A stretch of DNA of 64,000 nt from Enchytraeus crypticus (lineage: Eukaryota > Annelida > Clitellata > Enchytraeida > Enchytraeidae), in the NCBI GenBank assembly GCA_905160935.1, contig CAJHZI010000711.1, positions 315,001 to 379,000 of the forward strand. Reading direction: 5' to 3'. Positions within the stretch are counted from its first letter, which is position 1; the number at the start of each line of letters is the position of its first letter. The position numbers were made by a program, and so were the translations under genes. This document shows, in pieces, positions 35,601-46,989 of this stretch. A model generated the notes under the pieces. The model made no database searches, had not been told where the DNA came from, and saw only the letters and a program-made list of their open reading frames with translations.

Positions 35601-38600
35601 TATTATTTAAATGAAGAATAAATACCAGAATTTAGTAATGCGTGGAATAGGTGGCATGTTTATTGTTGCAGTATGCAATGCATTGATTGGTTGACATATG
35701 CTGTAGTTCTTTTCTATTTAAACTCGTTAAGCTTTTGCTCGTAATGTGACTTCGGTAACTATTGCTAAGCTGCTTTTTGTAATTAATCATGTAATGTGTA
35801 TTGAATTTATGTTTTATTCATCCAACTGTGTAATCAAGTTTACTAAATTGAGAACATTGTAACGTAGATGTGCTGTAAAAGAACTGATTATACAGGTCAA
35901 CATCTAATTATAAAAAAGCTAATGTTAACATCAGTTTCCTCACCCAAAAGCGATGTCAGTGACGGGCGAGCCCAGTATTTGAACCCCGCACATACTGATT
36001 CGCAGTCGAATATCTTATCGCCATTGCCACTGGCTCCAGTCATTGTCATTGTACTGTGAGTTGAAAGTCATTCATTCAAGTGTACTAGTTTTACTGATCA
36101 ACGTCTACTGTCATTGTTGAAAGAAATGAAATGTCATTCATGATTTGTACCAAACATATTACTCTTACATCTCTACCGTGTTACCCTGTGTGTGTTTCTC
36201 CAGCTACATTGTATTACCATGTGTTTTTCTTCAGCCACACTTCAGATGGACGAAGGCGGTGACAGAATCCCACACAGTGGCACCACAGCTCATCACGACG
36301 ATGATCTAATCGACGAGTGGCCCGGCAGCGTAAGATCAGAGATCAGTGAGGCAGATCAGTACACCCCCGGTCAGTACACTGGCGCCCGGGGGGGCAAGCA
36401 GTCCGCCCCCAGTCTAATTCTCTCAGAGGGTGACTATGGCGACACTCGCAGCAATGCTGAGCCAGAGTCAAGTCGTTCTACGCTGCTTAGGTAAGAGCTA
36501 GTAAAGCTGAATTTGCACCGTTTTTTACCTTCTTTTTGCTCGCCGGCTTGATTTTGTCTCAATAGTGCTCGATGTTGTCATTGATGACTGTAGCACTCTA
36601 ATTGTTGTTATTATGTTATGTTATTATTGCAGTATAATCAGTTCTTTTACAGGGCATTTACGTTATAATGTTTTCAATTTAGTGAACTTGATTACGCAGT
36701 TGGGCGAATTAAATGTAAATTCAATACACATTAAACAATTAATTACAAAAAGAAGCTTAGAAATGGCACAGTAATTACTAAAGTGACATTGCAAGCAGAA
36801 GCTTAATGAGTTAAAGTATAAAAAGCTGGTAAATATGAGGTTAACGTCAGTTTCTTCACTCGAAAGCGATGTCAGTGACGGGTGAGTCCAAGATTTGTAC
36901 CCCGCACATACTGATTCACGGCATATTGGATTGACTGGACTGACCAGTGGCCTTGATTCCTCCTGCTTGATATAACTTTTTCACTGAGAGGTATTATTTT
37001 AGCTGAGGTGGTTTTTCTATGTGTTCTCACGATTTAAAGACCCACTCATATGTGGAAATAAGAGGAAAGCGGTAGACAGAGAAGAGTGGAGGCATTATAT
37101 ACTATGGACCTGCCAGTAGGCAGTGCACTAAGAGAGAAAGAGAGAGTTTGTTGTAGTTCTTATCATCTATATATCTTATCATCTCTATATCTTATCATCT
37201 CTATATCTTATCATCTCTATATCTTATCATCTCTATATCTTATCATCTCTATATCTTATCATCTATATCTTATCATCTCTATATCTTATCATCTATTTAT
37301 CTCTATATCTTATCATCTAATTATCTTATCATCTCTATATCTTATCATCTAATTATCTTATCATCTCTATATCTTATCATCTAATTATCTTATCATCTCT
37401 ATATCTTATCATCTAATTATCTTATCATCTCTATATCTTATCATCTAATTATCTTATCATCTCTATATCTTATCATCTAATTATCTTATCATCTCTATAT
37501 CTTATCATCTAATTATCTTATCATCTCTATATCTTATCATCTAATTATCTTATCATCTCTATATCTTATCATCTCTATATCTTATCATCTAATTATCTTA
37601 TCATCTCTATATCTTATCATCTCTATATCTTATCATCTCTATATCTTATCATCTAATTATCTTATCATCTCTATATCTTATCATCTCTATATCTTATCAT
37701 CTAATTATCTTATCATCTCTATATCTTATCATCTCTATATCTTATCATCTCTATATCTTATCATCTAATTATCTTATCATCTCTATATCTTATCATCTCT
37801 ATATCTTATCATCTTATCATCTCTATATCTTATCATCTAATTATCTTATCATCTCTATATCTTATCATCTCTATATCTTATCATCTAATTATCTTATCAT
37901 CTCTATATCTTATCATCTCTATATCTTATCATCTCTATATCTTATCATCTCTATATCTTATCATCTCTATATCTTATCATCTCTAATTATCTTATCATCT
38001 CTATATCTTATCATCTAATTATCTTATTTCGCCTGTGTTCAGTGTAGCACGTGGTGTAGGGGAGATGGACTTTAGAGGACAGAAGATGGAGCCGGTGGTG
38101 GAAGCTAAGTCCCCTGAGAGTCTCGCCTGTCCCTACCTGCTGCTGGACATCAGAGACAAAGACGAGTACGACCAGTGCCATATCATACCAGGTGATATCA
38201 GTTCTCTAGTGATACAACTAGACATACACACACAGACATCTAGACGTATACTACACGTGTCATATCATACCAGTTGAGATCTTTAGTGGTACAACTAGAT
38301 ATACACACACAGACATATAGACCTATCATATCATGCCAGGTAACATCTCTAGTGATACAACTAGACATACACACACAGAGACATCTATACGTGTCATATC
38401 ATACCAGGTGACAAATTTAGTGATACAACTAGACATACACACGCACACATATCTAGACTTATACTACACTTGTCTTATCATACCAGTAATCATAATTTTG
38501 TTAAGTGTACTGAATTTTTTATACTTATTAGCCTCTATTGTTACACGCAGCTCTCAGCTACTCAAAGGCTTACCTCTCTCGCTCAGTCAACTATGAGTCA

Positions 38601-41600
38601 CGAGAAATGCTTCAATTCGTATCTTTTTCTCTTCTTGTTCTACCTGATCTGATCTTGCTTGACTGTAGTACGGGTAACTACAGGTGGGTAACATTTGATA
38701 AAACGCTATCGGTATATGATGGACCAGGTAAGATATGGGAGACGAGGTAAGATAGTCTTTTATAGATTATATTTTGTTGCACTTACGTTAATGTTAGTTT
38801 TTATATTTAAGGATAAATAAATAAATAAAAAGGTTGTTAATGCTTCAATACTTTGTTTATCGCTCCTATAGTTGATCATACGATAGATATTGCTTTTAGT
38901 ATTTAATCCAGGTTCTTATTACGTTAAGTCTTTATTGTTGTGTGTTTACCAAAATAATAGTTAATTCAGTTTTTCATTGCTTCAATTTTCTCTGCTAAAT
39001 GGTTTGCCCTCATAAGAGTCTAGTTACTTTAAAACAATAAAAGGGTTACTGTCTTACAGCAGTGTGCCAGAAAAAGTAATAATTGACAACACTTGTGACT
39101 TAACAATGTCGCACGGTCTATAGCAGCACACTTGTTGCATGAAAACAGACGTTAAACGTATATCTTTGTAGCTCAGTATAATAGTAAAGGTTTAACTCAT
39201 TTCCATCTCAATTTCTAATCTTGCATTAAGTTACGATTATATCTTTATTTCTCTTCTCTTAAATTTACACGTTTGCTTTTAGTCATATTTTTAGACGCAC
39301 ATTGTTGTTGTATTATTGTACAAGGTAATCAGCTAGATAGAACGTATTTCGCTCTCAATGATTGCCATTTATTTGTATCTTGATTGGTGTACTTACTTAT
39401 GTTTGTGTGTTGATTCGCGATACAAATTATGTGTTGATTCCTGTTCCAAATGAATAAACACAGTTCTCTCAATGTACGCATTCACCTATAGACCTTGACC
39501 GATAGAATCGACATGTAGAAGAATCGAGAAGGTAAGATCATAGTGTTGTATGACGAAGACGAGAAGATAGCGCCTGTAGCGGCTGCCACACTAGTGCAGA
39601 GAGGTTACGACAACATCTTCATGCTGTCTGGAGGTAACGTCTACAATAACATTAACAAATAATAACAACAATTAGAGTGCTACAGTCGTCAATGACAACA
39701 TCATAATATAATAACTACAATTAGAGTGCTACAGTCGTCAATGACAACATCATAATATAATAACTACAATTAGAGTGCTACAGTCGTCAATGACAACATC
39801 ATAATATAATAACTACAATTTGAGTGCTACAGTCATCAATGACAACATCGAGCACTATTGAGCCTAAATCGAGCCGGCGAGCAAAAAGAAGGTCAAAAAA
39901 CGGTGCAAATTCCAAAATTCAGATAATCAGTCCAAGGTAAAGGGAATTAAAGAAAAGGAGGTTTAGGCAAAAAAGGTTTTAATATAGGGTGTCCAGATAG
40001 GTCGTGAACGATTTTGAATGCAAAAAATTATATGTTATGCACAATACAATGTGGAAAGTTTGATACTGGCAGATAGGCTGTTCAATTGTAAATAACAGGG
40101 AAAATACTGTAGGTTTGTAACTTACGTTTCAAAGTGTTGACGTCATTTGCCGTGACGTCATCAAAATGTGCGTAAACAGAAAACTGCCGCAACAGTGCAG
40201 TAAATAAACGGCGTATCACTGATTAGGCAATGGCAACATTAAACGAAGCGCAAATTAGAGCACAAGCTATTACACTATTGGAAGAAAAGTATAGTTATGG
40301 CGTTATAGCAAAAAAACTAGGTCGTAGTAAAGCGTGGATTAGCAAGTGGGCCAACCGCTACAAGCAGAATCCAAACGAAACGCTGCAGAGTCGTTATCAA
40401 GGCGGTCGAAAGTCTGTGCTGACTGCTGCCGCTCAAAAACTGATTAGGCAGTCTAAATATGTGCGTGGACAGAGTCTGCGAAAGTTAGCACGTCGATTGA
40501 AAGACAAACGCTTTGCTGGATGCAAAGAGACAATAAGACAGTATATGCGAACGACGCTGAAATGGAAATGCTTTAAACGACAAAAGGTCCCAAAGTTAAG
40601 TAGTGCTTATAAAGTCCGCCGAGTCAACTTTGCGAAGAAGTTTAAAGATATTGACTGGTCGCGTGTCATGTTCACTGATGAATCACCTTTCAAACTTTAC
40701 TACGTACCTAACAATAAGAACGATGTAGTATGGGGATCACAAGAAACTTCTGTTCCGTGCGCGCCACAGGTGAAGTTCAGCCCGTCAGTTCTGGTGTGGG
40801 GTGGTATTACAGCTCGCGGATTAACAAAACTTCATATCATCCCAAATAAAACTTCAGTTAATTCGACTTATTACATCAATGAGATACTGGAGAAAGAGGT
40901 CAAACCAGCATTCCAGCGAACAGTTGTATGTACGAATTTAACAGCTACAAAGCTGTTTCGTAATAACGGCGAAGGATTGTTTCAACAAGACGGTGCACGT
41001 GCACACACATCAAGAGCGTCAGTCGAGTGGTTGAACACAAACATTAATGGATATATCTCACCAGAGGACTGGCCACCTAATTCTCCGGATTTGTCACCGA
41101 TAGAAAATGTTTGGAGTATTATGGCGGCAACGGTTTATGCCGATCCTGAACCGCAGACATTGAACAGCTTGAAACGCCGGATTCGAAAGGCGTGGAAATC
41201 GATACCTCTGAAAACTCTGACAAATCTAATTGGCTCGATGCATGATCGACTTGACGCTGTACTGAAGAATAAAGGAGACATTATTAAATACTAAATGACA
41301 ATTTTTATAAATTTGTTACTAGTGGATTAAAAATGGCAGTCATTCAAAATCGTTCACGATCTATCTGGACACCCTATATAATACAAAAGAATAAATGAAG
41401 CATTATCTGGTCGTAACTCATGGACACTGGATGGAAAACAGAGATGGAAAAGGATAGGTCTTCAACTGCGTATGGAATTGCTCATAGGACAGCAAAGTCT
41501 ACATGTCTATGTAGTGCTCGGTGCAATAGCAGGATTATAGCAAAGTCTTCACAATTAATCTTCTGTGTCAATCTTTTTTTTACTAGTTTAGATATTAATT

Positions 41601-43090
41601 TAAATAAAATTGTTATTTAGCTTATAATTACTATTGAACTCTTTCTGTAAAGTAGTCTCGAAGACCGAGTTCGGCCGTGACACTGCTATATAAGTTTTCG
41701 ATGTTAATAATAATAATAATAATAATAAATAATAATAATGCGGAAGAGAAGTGGATCATGACTAGACTGAGTTAGTCTTGATCACTGTATTTGGATTTAT
41801 TAGCGGCTAAATTAGGGTTTAAAGTTAGGTACCGTAAAACTCTTATCATTGAATTATGAGCCTGATTTTATTGAGCTCTGCTTGTGTAAATGAGTGCTTG
41901 TGTAAATGAGTGTAACTACACGAAAAAAGTAGTAATAAGTAAACTTTGTAAATGCTGGTAGAGCTAAGGTTAACGACAATTCCTCACTCGAAAGCGATGT
42001 CAGTGACGGGAGAGCCCAGGATTTGAACCCCGCACATACTGATCATCGGTCGCATATCTTACCGACATCGCCACTGGCTCCAGCTTGTAACAAACAATAA
42101 CTATTGTGGAATACAGACTGCGCGAGATAAACGATTGAGTTAATAAAAGCATTTTAGTGATCTCATTATTGCTGCTGTATGGCTTAGTATTTATTGATAG
42201 AACTTATAACCTGATTGATTGATTGATTGATTTATTGATGAATTGACTGAAAATCTGACTGATTGATTGATCAATCCAACATTCGATTGATTGATTGAAT
42301 GAATGATTGACTTATTGATGAATTGACTGAAAAGCTGACTGATTGATTGACTGACTGATTGATCAATCATTCGATTGATTGATGCAGGATTGAAGGTGGC
42401 GGCCAAGGTGTTTCCTGAAGGTCTGATCACAGGCACTCTACCTCAATCAATCAGTGGAGTTAAGCCTAAAGATCTGAGCGTGGCCTCACAGGGTCAACTG
42501 AGTGACGAGAATGTCAATAGACTGGAGATGTACCTAGATAGAGTACTTCAGGAGACTAGTAACAGTACGTTGTAGTACTTGTTTAATACTTTGATTATAT
42601 TATATTGTTGTGTATTTTACTACAATGGACTTATTTTGTATATATGTATATTGTGCCGTACAAGAATATATATACAGTATGTTCATTGTATTGTCTAGTA
42701 TATTACTAGAATGTATTTACATGTATTGTGTATATTGTATATGTATTACAGGTAGACCAGTCAGCACTCATTGTATTGTCTAGTATCTTGCTAGAATGTA
42801 TTTATATGTATTGTATATATGTATTGCAGGTAGATCAGGCAGTACTGCCTCATTGTATTGTATCTTACTAGAATGTATTTATATGTGTTGTATATATGTA
42901 TTACAGGTAGACCAGGCTCATTGTATTGTCTAGTATCTTATAGAATGTATTTATATGTATTGTATATATGTATTGTACAGGTAGACCAGGCAGCACTGGC
43001 TCAGTGGCAAGCAGCAGAATGTCAAGAACAGTATCAGCTGCCAGCAAAACATCATCATCATCATCAGCTAGACCAGCGTTCAGACCTTAG
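32694..43090 (+). CDS. CEP41: Centrosomal protein 41, rhodanese-like
   Basis: CEP41 is needed for tubulin glutamylation in cilia and carries TTLL6 into the cilium (family knowledge; human loss causes Joubert syndrome). Exons: 32694-32759, 33150-33213, 34190-34237, 34565-34626, 35512-35572, 36235-36490, 38043-38191, 38551-38618, 39519-39633, 42388-42564 and 42981-43090. All phases close to 391 aa (human 373). Landmarks are [58 protein letters not shown], the rhodanese domain (about 212-312: [48 protein letters not shown]) and [11 protein letters not shown]. The rhodanese loop has no catalytic Cys, as in human CEP41, so it is probably a binding fold. The intron before exon 10 hosts a Tc1/mariner element. 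Confidence 0.93.
33258..33395 (+). mobile_element. LINE C stub, CEP41 intron 2
   Basis: gatgatttaaagacccaatc to ggacctgccagtaggtag, then a gagagag tail. It encodes the DDLKTxSY and [11 protein letters not shown] end with small shifts. Confidence 0.8.
33779..33840 (+). mobile_element. LINE G stub
   Basis: ttcgtatcccgacccgggtt to gatgctgatgatgatg. Confidence 0.6.
33881..33958. repeat. Snap-back palindrome, 37-bp arms
   Basis: Arms 33881-33917 and 33922-33958 with one mismatch and the loop actt. It is the longest of its class in the window, in CEP41 intron 2. The unit is not a known repeat here. Confidence 0.95.
33972..34010. repeat. Second palindrome beside the first
   Basis: gcagatgttttgcattga and its near complement tcaatgcaaaaaaatctgc flank a 2-base loop, starting 14 bp after the 37-bp palindrome ends. 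Confidence 0.8.
34045..34135 (+). mobile_element. tRNA-like SINE fragment (family C SINE)
   Basis: ttgactgagttgatagcctg head (A-box-like) and ggccatcagtttgaatccca (B-box-like), about 50 bp before CEP41 exon 3. Confidence 0.5.
35395..35511 (+). repeat. (GATT)n tract at the CEP41 exon 5 acceptor
   Basis: gattgattgattgatt with variants, up to gatgagcag at 35511. It acts as the intron end. Confidence 0.88.
35915..36041 (-). mobile_element. SINE family A, CEP41 intron 5
   Basis: agctaatgttaacatcag to ttgccactggctccagtca; near full length. Confidence 0.85.
36189..36240 (+). repeat. Two-copy acceptor of CEP41 exon 6
   Basis: gtgtttctccagctaca is followed about 30 bp later by gtttttcttcagccacact (used). 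Both copies keep a pyrimidine tract and CAG. Confidence 0.7.
36510..36620 (+). repeat. Family D fragment, CEP41 intron 6
   Basis: gaatttgcaccgttttttac, ctcgccggcttgattttg and gtgctcgatgttgtcattga; matches 27075-27190 closely. Confidence 0.78.
36833..36922 (-). mobile_element. SINE A, head lost
   Basis: gaggttaacgtcagtttc to cccgcacatactgattca; the tRNA-like A box is absent. Confidence 0.75.
37022..37145 (+). mobile_element. LINE C stub, CEP41 intron 6
   Basis: gatttaaagacccactcata to ggacctgccagtaggcag and a gagaaagagag tail. It directly precedes the 16-bp satellite. Confidence 0.8.
37150..38030 (+). repeat. 880-bp satellite of two 16-bp units before CEP41 exon 7
   Basis: Built of ATCTCTATATCTTATC and ATCTAATTATCTTATC. 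The two unit types alternate in blocks (regular pairs in the first half, runs of two or three of the first type in the second). It ends 12 bp before the exon 7 acceptor. Confidence 0.96.
38170..38490 (+). repeat. Five-copy array of the CEP41 exon 7 end and donor
   Basis: The exon end catatcataccag with donor gtgat recurs, followed each time by acaactagacatacacacac. GT is at 38192 (used), 38340, 38408 and 38486; the copy near 38273 reads gttgag. Confidence 0.9.
39650..39980 (-). repeat. Family D repeat with a 57-bp multiplied head
   Basis: Four tandem units of acaattagagtgctacagtc and gtcaatgacaacatc are followed by one full family D body (gagccggcgagcaaaaagaag). The far end continues after the transposon at 41375-41405. 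Confidence 0.82.
39987..41374 (+). mobile_element. Tc1/mariner element 1, DD37E type, looks whole
   Basis: Inverted termini starting gggtgtccagatag match over about 35 bp with one difference and are flanked by TA. The transposase is open between them. The target was a family D repeat: the uninterrupted version survives at 26975-27005. It lies in CEP41 intron 9, same strand. Confidence 0.93.
40230..41294 (+). CDS. Tc1/mariner transposase, DD37E, 354 aa
   Basis: Cut-and-paste transposase. Residues 1-110 hold two helix-turn-helix regions ([32 protein letters not shown]). The catalytic triad is D in FTDESPF, D in [11 protein letters not shown] and E in [11 protein letters not shown] count 37 residues between the second D and the E, unlike the 34 of classic Tc1 or mariner. 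The frame is open from ATG to TAA with no damage, so the copy may be recent or active. Confidence 0.92.
   Translation: MATLNEAQIRAQAITLLEEKYSYGVIAKKLGRSKAWISKWANRYKQNPNETLQSRYQGGRKSVLTAAAQKLIRQSKYVRGQSLRKLARRLKDKRFAGCKETIRQYMRTTLKWKCFKRQKVPKLSSAYKVRRVNFAKKFKDIDWSRVMFTDESPFKLYYVPNNKNDVVWGSQETSVPCAPQVKFSPSVLVWGGITARGLTKLHIIPNKTSVNSTYYINEILEKEVKPAFQRTVVCTNLTATKLFRNNGEGLFQQDGARAHTSRASVEWLNTNINGYISPEDWPPNSPDLSPIENVWSIMAATVYADPEPQTLNSLKRRIRKAWKSIPLKTLTNLIGSMHDRLDAVLKNKGDIIKY
41648..41735 (+). repeat. Family H interspersed repeat
   Basis: agtagtctcgaagaccgag, tgacactgctatataag and a (taa)n tail; pairs with 19226-19310. Confidence 0.62.
41955..42083 (-). mobile_element. SINE family A, CEP41 intron 9
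   Basis: agctaaggttaacgacaa to cgccactggctccagc; near full length. Confidence 0.86.
42205..42387 (+). repeat. (GATT)n tract with an about 90-bp duplication at the CEP41 exon 10 acceptor
   Basis: gattgattgattgatttatt and gatgaattgactgaaaatc blocks occur twice, ending gattgatgcag at 42387. Confidence 0.85.
42720..42985 (+). repeat. Four-copy array of the CEP41 last-exon acceptor
   Basis: tgtattrcag plus gtagaccaggcagcact occurs with exon-like starts at 42752, 42830, 42907 and 42981 (used), 74-78 bp apart. Each carries a CAG acceptor. Outer copies would splice in phase and give different short C termini (for example [10 protein letters not shown] then stop). Confidence 0.94.
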
Positions 43091-43209
43091 TTTGCTATGT
43101 ACCCGTGGATTCGGTTAATTCTGAAATTATAAACTTTCCAATTTACATGCCAATAATTAAGGTTCATATTTCTGATGCTGGTTGAACTGTAGCAGCATAT
43201 CTCAGGTAA

Positions 43210-43338
43210 AAAAAGCTTATGTTGACGTCAGTTTCCTTACTCGTAAGCGATGTCAGTAACGGGCGAGCTGAGGTTTTGAACCCCGCACATACTGATCCGC
43301 TGTCGAATATCTTACCAACATCGCCACTGGCTCCAACC
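43210..43338 (-). mobile_element. SINE family A downstream of CEP41
   Basis: agcttatgttgacgtcag to cgccactggctccaacc; near full length. Confidence 0.85.
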
Positions 43339-43339
43339 A

Positions 43340-44459
43340 ATATAGTCCTTTCCTTGTCTTAAATGCTCGTCAAACAGTTTCAGACAATAGCCGCTAATCT
43401 TTATTGGTGCAATCGTGTGCACTGGTTCTCTTGTTGTGGATTTCTCTATGTAGAATCTGATGGTTCTGCACTAGATAGGCTTAAGATCCGTTCATCTCTT
43501 ATAAGAGATGAAGAGATTAAGAGTCACGGAGTTGAGATCTGAACGTACCGACAGCTTCCTGTTGTTTAAAGCATCAGAGATCTTAAGTAAACGTTTACGT
43601 TACAACTTATAACATAGAAGTTTAGCCATCAGGTACACAGTACGTATAGCCTACCTGAACACCTGTCTAAGGTTTGAATATCTGACGAGTATTGAGAGCA
43701 AACTCTTCATGTTTTGTTTGCTGTCTTTGACTGGATCACTGCTAGGCAATTGTAAGCTCTAAAAGGCTTCGTATGACGCCATCTTCATCCGTAAACACGA
43801 CGCTGTAGTAGTAGTCTGCTGCTGTAGTCTCTAGATACTCACGAGTACCGCCGGTCTAGAAATTTCTAGATAAAAGTGGAAAAGGCTCGAGAAATATGAG
43901 TTATTAATGTCCAAGCTTAATGTTACAGAAAATAGCTTAAAACAAGTCGAGATTTTATGTAAATTCAGTATCATTTACTTGAGCCTTGAGGTGTTTAGTA
44001 AAATTTTAATGATCTACGAATTTTCCTGGATGTAGTAATTGACTGAAAACGATAAATTATATTTTATAAAACTTTTAAGCGAATCTAGCCTGCTACAAAA
44101 TCGTGATGGATGCAGCCAGCATTTCATCCAAAGCATGATTATTCATCTCTCTGATCATCATATTATCATATTGTATTGCGTCTTTTTATATAACGTAAGC
44201 TCTGAGGAAAGTGAGATTTTATATTTGTCTATATTTGATAGAATCGTTTAGTTTTCATATAATGTTTGTGATTTTTGAAGATTTTATTGTCATTTGCAAT
44301 AAAATGATTTTAATAAATATAGGCTTGTTGTATTTTAGGATGCAATTTCTTGAAATATTTTATTCTTTCCGGAAGGCCAAGACACATATTTCTACTCTAA
44401 TTCTTTATAATTAATTAATTAATATTAATAATAAATGTATAATTATATTCTAATTTCTG

Positions 44460-44460
<1 letters not shown>
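43340..44460. other. CEP41 downstream spacer
   Basis: No gene seen. There is a 22-bp palindrome (ttcatctctta and its complement) at 43490-43511, then AT-rich sequence. Confidence 0.5.

Positions 44461-44461
<1 letters not shown>

Positions 44462-44522
<61 letters not shown>
44462..44522. repeat. (TA)n microsatellite
   Basis: About 30 TA units at the edge of the interrupted LINE C stub. Confidence 0.95.
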
Positions 44523-44525
<3 letters not shown>

Positions 44526-45211
44526 GTATGATAAATGTATTAAGAAATAGGAAGAAGACATAGATGAAAACAACGTTCTTACCAAAAATAAAAATAAACG
44601 TTAAAAAACGTGTTTTTTTCCAAAAAAATAAAAAACGTAAAAAAACGTTGAAAAAACGTTATTAGCGTACATGTAGGCTTGCATATATATTACCATGCCT
44701 TCATTTCATAACACTAAACAATTTTTTTACCACTAGACTTAGACAAGTTCTAAAGTATGTCCATAGACTCCATACAAATGTAAACAAATACTTTCAGGTC
44801 ACATAGAGCCACATAAAATGTTCTTACAATTTCCTGTTTTGACTCACAATTGAAATAATGAGAGGTGAGATCACAGTATTTATCTTAATCTTTACGTTTG
44901 ACGTTTACGGTTTACGTTTTTTACGTTTTTTATTTTATAAAAAATAAAAAACGCGTTTTTTTTAAAGATATAAAAACGTAAAAAAACGTTTTTTTCATCT
45001 ATGGAAGAAGAGATGGATAGGACACATTCTAAGGGGGGGAAGGGCCAAAAAAGGTCAAAGAATGTAGAATAGAAGGAAAAAGAGGCAGGGGCAGGCCGAG
45101 ATTAGGTATGTTAGATGATTTAAAGATCCACTCATATGTAGAAATGAAGAGGAAGGCGGAAGACAGAGAAGAGTGGAGGCGTTATGTACCATGGACCTGT
45201 CAGTAGGCAGT

Positions 45212-45215
<4 letters not shown>
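44523..45215 (+). mobile_element. LINE C stub interrupted by a MITE
   Basis: Across the MITE the LINE reads VLRNRKKRWIGHILRG, then frameshifted, then [36 protein letters not shown] and stop, with the end motif cagtaggcagtgcacta. This is the longest family C copy in the window. Confidence 0.82.
44559..45003. mobile_element. hAT-like MITE, 445 bp
   Basis: Inverted ends catagatgaaaacaacgtt / catagatgaaaaaaacgtt and the 8-bp target duplication gaagaaga (44551-44558, 45004-45011). The interior is full of aaaaacgt words in both orientations, with no frame. The terminal CA and the 8-bp duplication fit the hAT superfamily. Confidence 0.88.
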
Positions 45216-45280
<65 letters not shown>

Positions 45281-45328
45281 ACCATGCCCGCCCAGGGCTT
45301 GGGAACAGGCACGGCACTTATAGAATAA

Positions 45329-45365
<37 letters not shown>

Positions 45366-45413
45366 ATATATTATATATATACTATATATATATATATATA
45401 TAATATATATATA
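45216..45413. repeat. (TA)n tracts with a short unique island
   Basis: Several TA runs surround the island gaccatgcccgcccagggc at 45279-45320. The tract is the target of Tc1/mariner element 2. Confidence 0.92.
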
Positions 45414-45415
45414 TA

Positions 45416-46989
45416 GGTGTCGCATAAGTTCGTATACCGTTTTCAAATTGCAGTAATTCGGCTAGTAAAGGTCGCATGTTCATAAAATTTCGTATTCGTG
45501 TATAATAGATGTGAATTAGATGTTGGTGCAAGTTTATTTTCATTAGACCTGGAAATGACGTCACACGGCGCTGTCGCGCAATGTGACCCATTTTCTGACT
45601 GGCGCAGCTAGAGACACGCTGTGGCTGCATGCAGCGCGTGCCTGGAAATTACCTGATGTTGTCGTCCAGGACCGCAGTCAAGGCTAATCAACGTGTCAAT
45701 GTTATTGTTCGATGAGGCCGCGTATAATTTATAATATGGATAAAATTAAAATAATACAATTACGTGCACAGGCAGTAGTATTGGCTAAAGAAGGATATTC
45801 GCATAAATGTATTGCACAAAAGTTAAATCGGAGTAAGTGTTGGGTTACGAAGTGGGTAGGTCGAAGCAAATTTGACGAAAAACTAGTGGATATGAAACGT
45901 AGTGGACGTCCGAAGATACTGTCTAATACAGCCAAGCGTCTCATCCAATCCGCAAAATACAGACGTGGACAGAGTTTGCGCCGTATTTCAAATCAACTGA
46001 AAATTCGTAATGAACGTGCTTCTAAGGACACAATTCGCAGATACATGGTTAATGACCTGAAGTGGAAGAACTGGCGTCGCAAAAAAATTCCACTGTTGAC
46101 TGATGCTCACAAGGTGAAACGTATTAAGTTTGCGCGTGATCATCGTAATTGGACTGTTCAGGATTGGTCAAATGTTCTGTTTACTGACGAGTCACCCTTC
46201 AAAGTGTTTTACATACCCAATCCCAAGAACGACACTGTGTGGGGATCACAGGAGAGTAATGTTCCTCCCGCTGCTCAAATGAAGTTCAGTCCCTCGGTTA
46301 TGGTTTGGGGCGGAATGACTGCACACGGATTAACGAGTCTGCACTTCATTTCGAACGGTACACGACTTAACTCGGATTATTACATTGTAAACATACTGGA
46401 TAAACTCGTCAAGCCAGCGTTTCAAAGAATCGTAACCGGCGGCAACGTTACTCGAGTAAAGCTGTTCAATGACAATGACCTTGGCATCTTTCAACAGGAT
46501 GGTGCAAGATGTCATACATCAGCCAAAACAACAAGATGGTTGGAAGACAACATTCCATCGTACATTAAGCCGAAGGACTGGCCACCGAACTCTCCAGACC
46601 TTTCTCCTATCGAGAACCTGTGGAGTATTCTGTCGTTTAGTGTCTACCGCGATCCAGAGCCCACGAATGTTGTGCAGCTGAAACGTCGTCTACAACAAGC
46701 TTGGAGATCAGTGAAAGTGGAAATACTTCAGACATTAATCAAATCTATGCCGGATAGAATACTCGCTGTCATTAAGCAAAAAGGAAATACTATAAAATAT
46801 TAGTTTTTGCGAAAATGTGACGTCATTCAGAAAAATTTCAGTTTCTACTTAATTACTTGTACGATTACAAATTAAATTGTACCCATATATTTTATTTATC
46901 GTGTCTACATACTGTCCAAATTTGGTTTAAAACGGTTAAGTAGTTCCAGAGTTAATGCAATTTGAAAACGGTATACGAACTTATGCGAC

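Noticed and set aside
37086-37352. Ser/Tyr/Leu/Ile repeat frame
   Set aside because: Translation of the 16-bp satellite preceded by a LINE C stub.
46330-46515. Minus-strand frame inside Tc1/mariner element 2
   Set aside because: Antisense shadow of the transposase.
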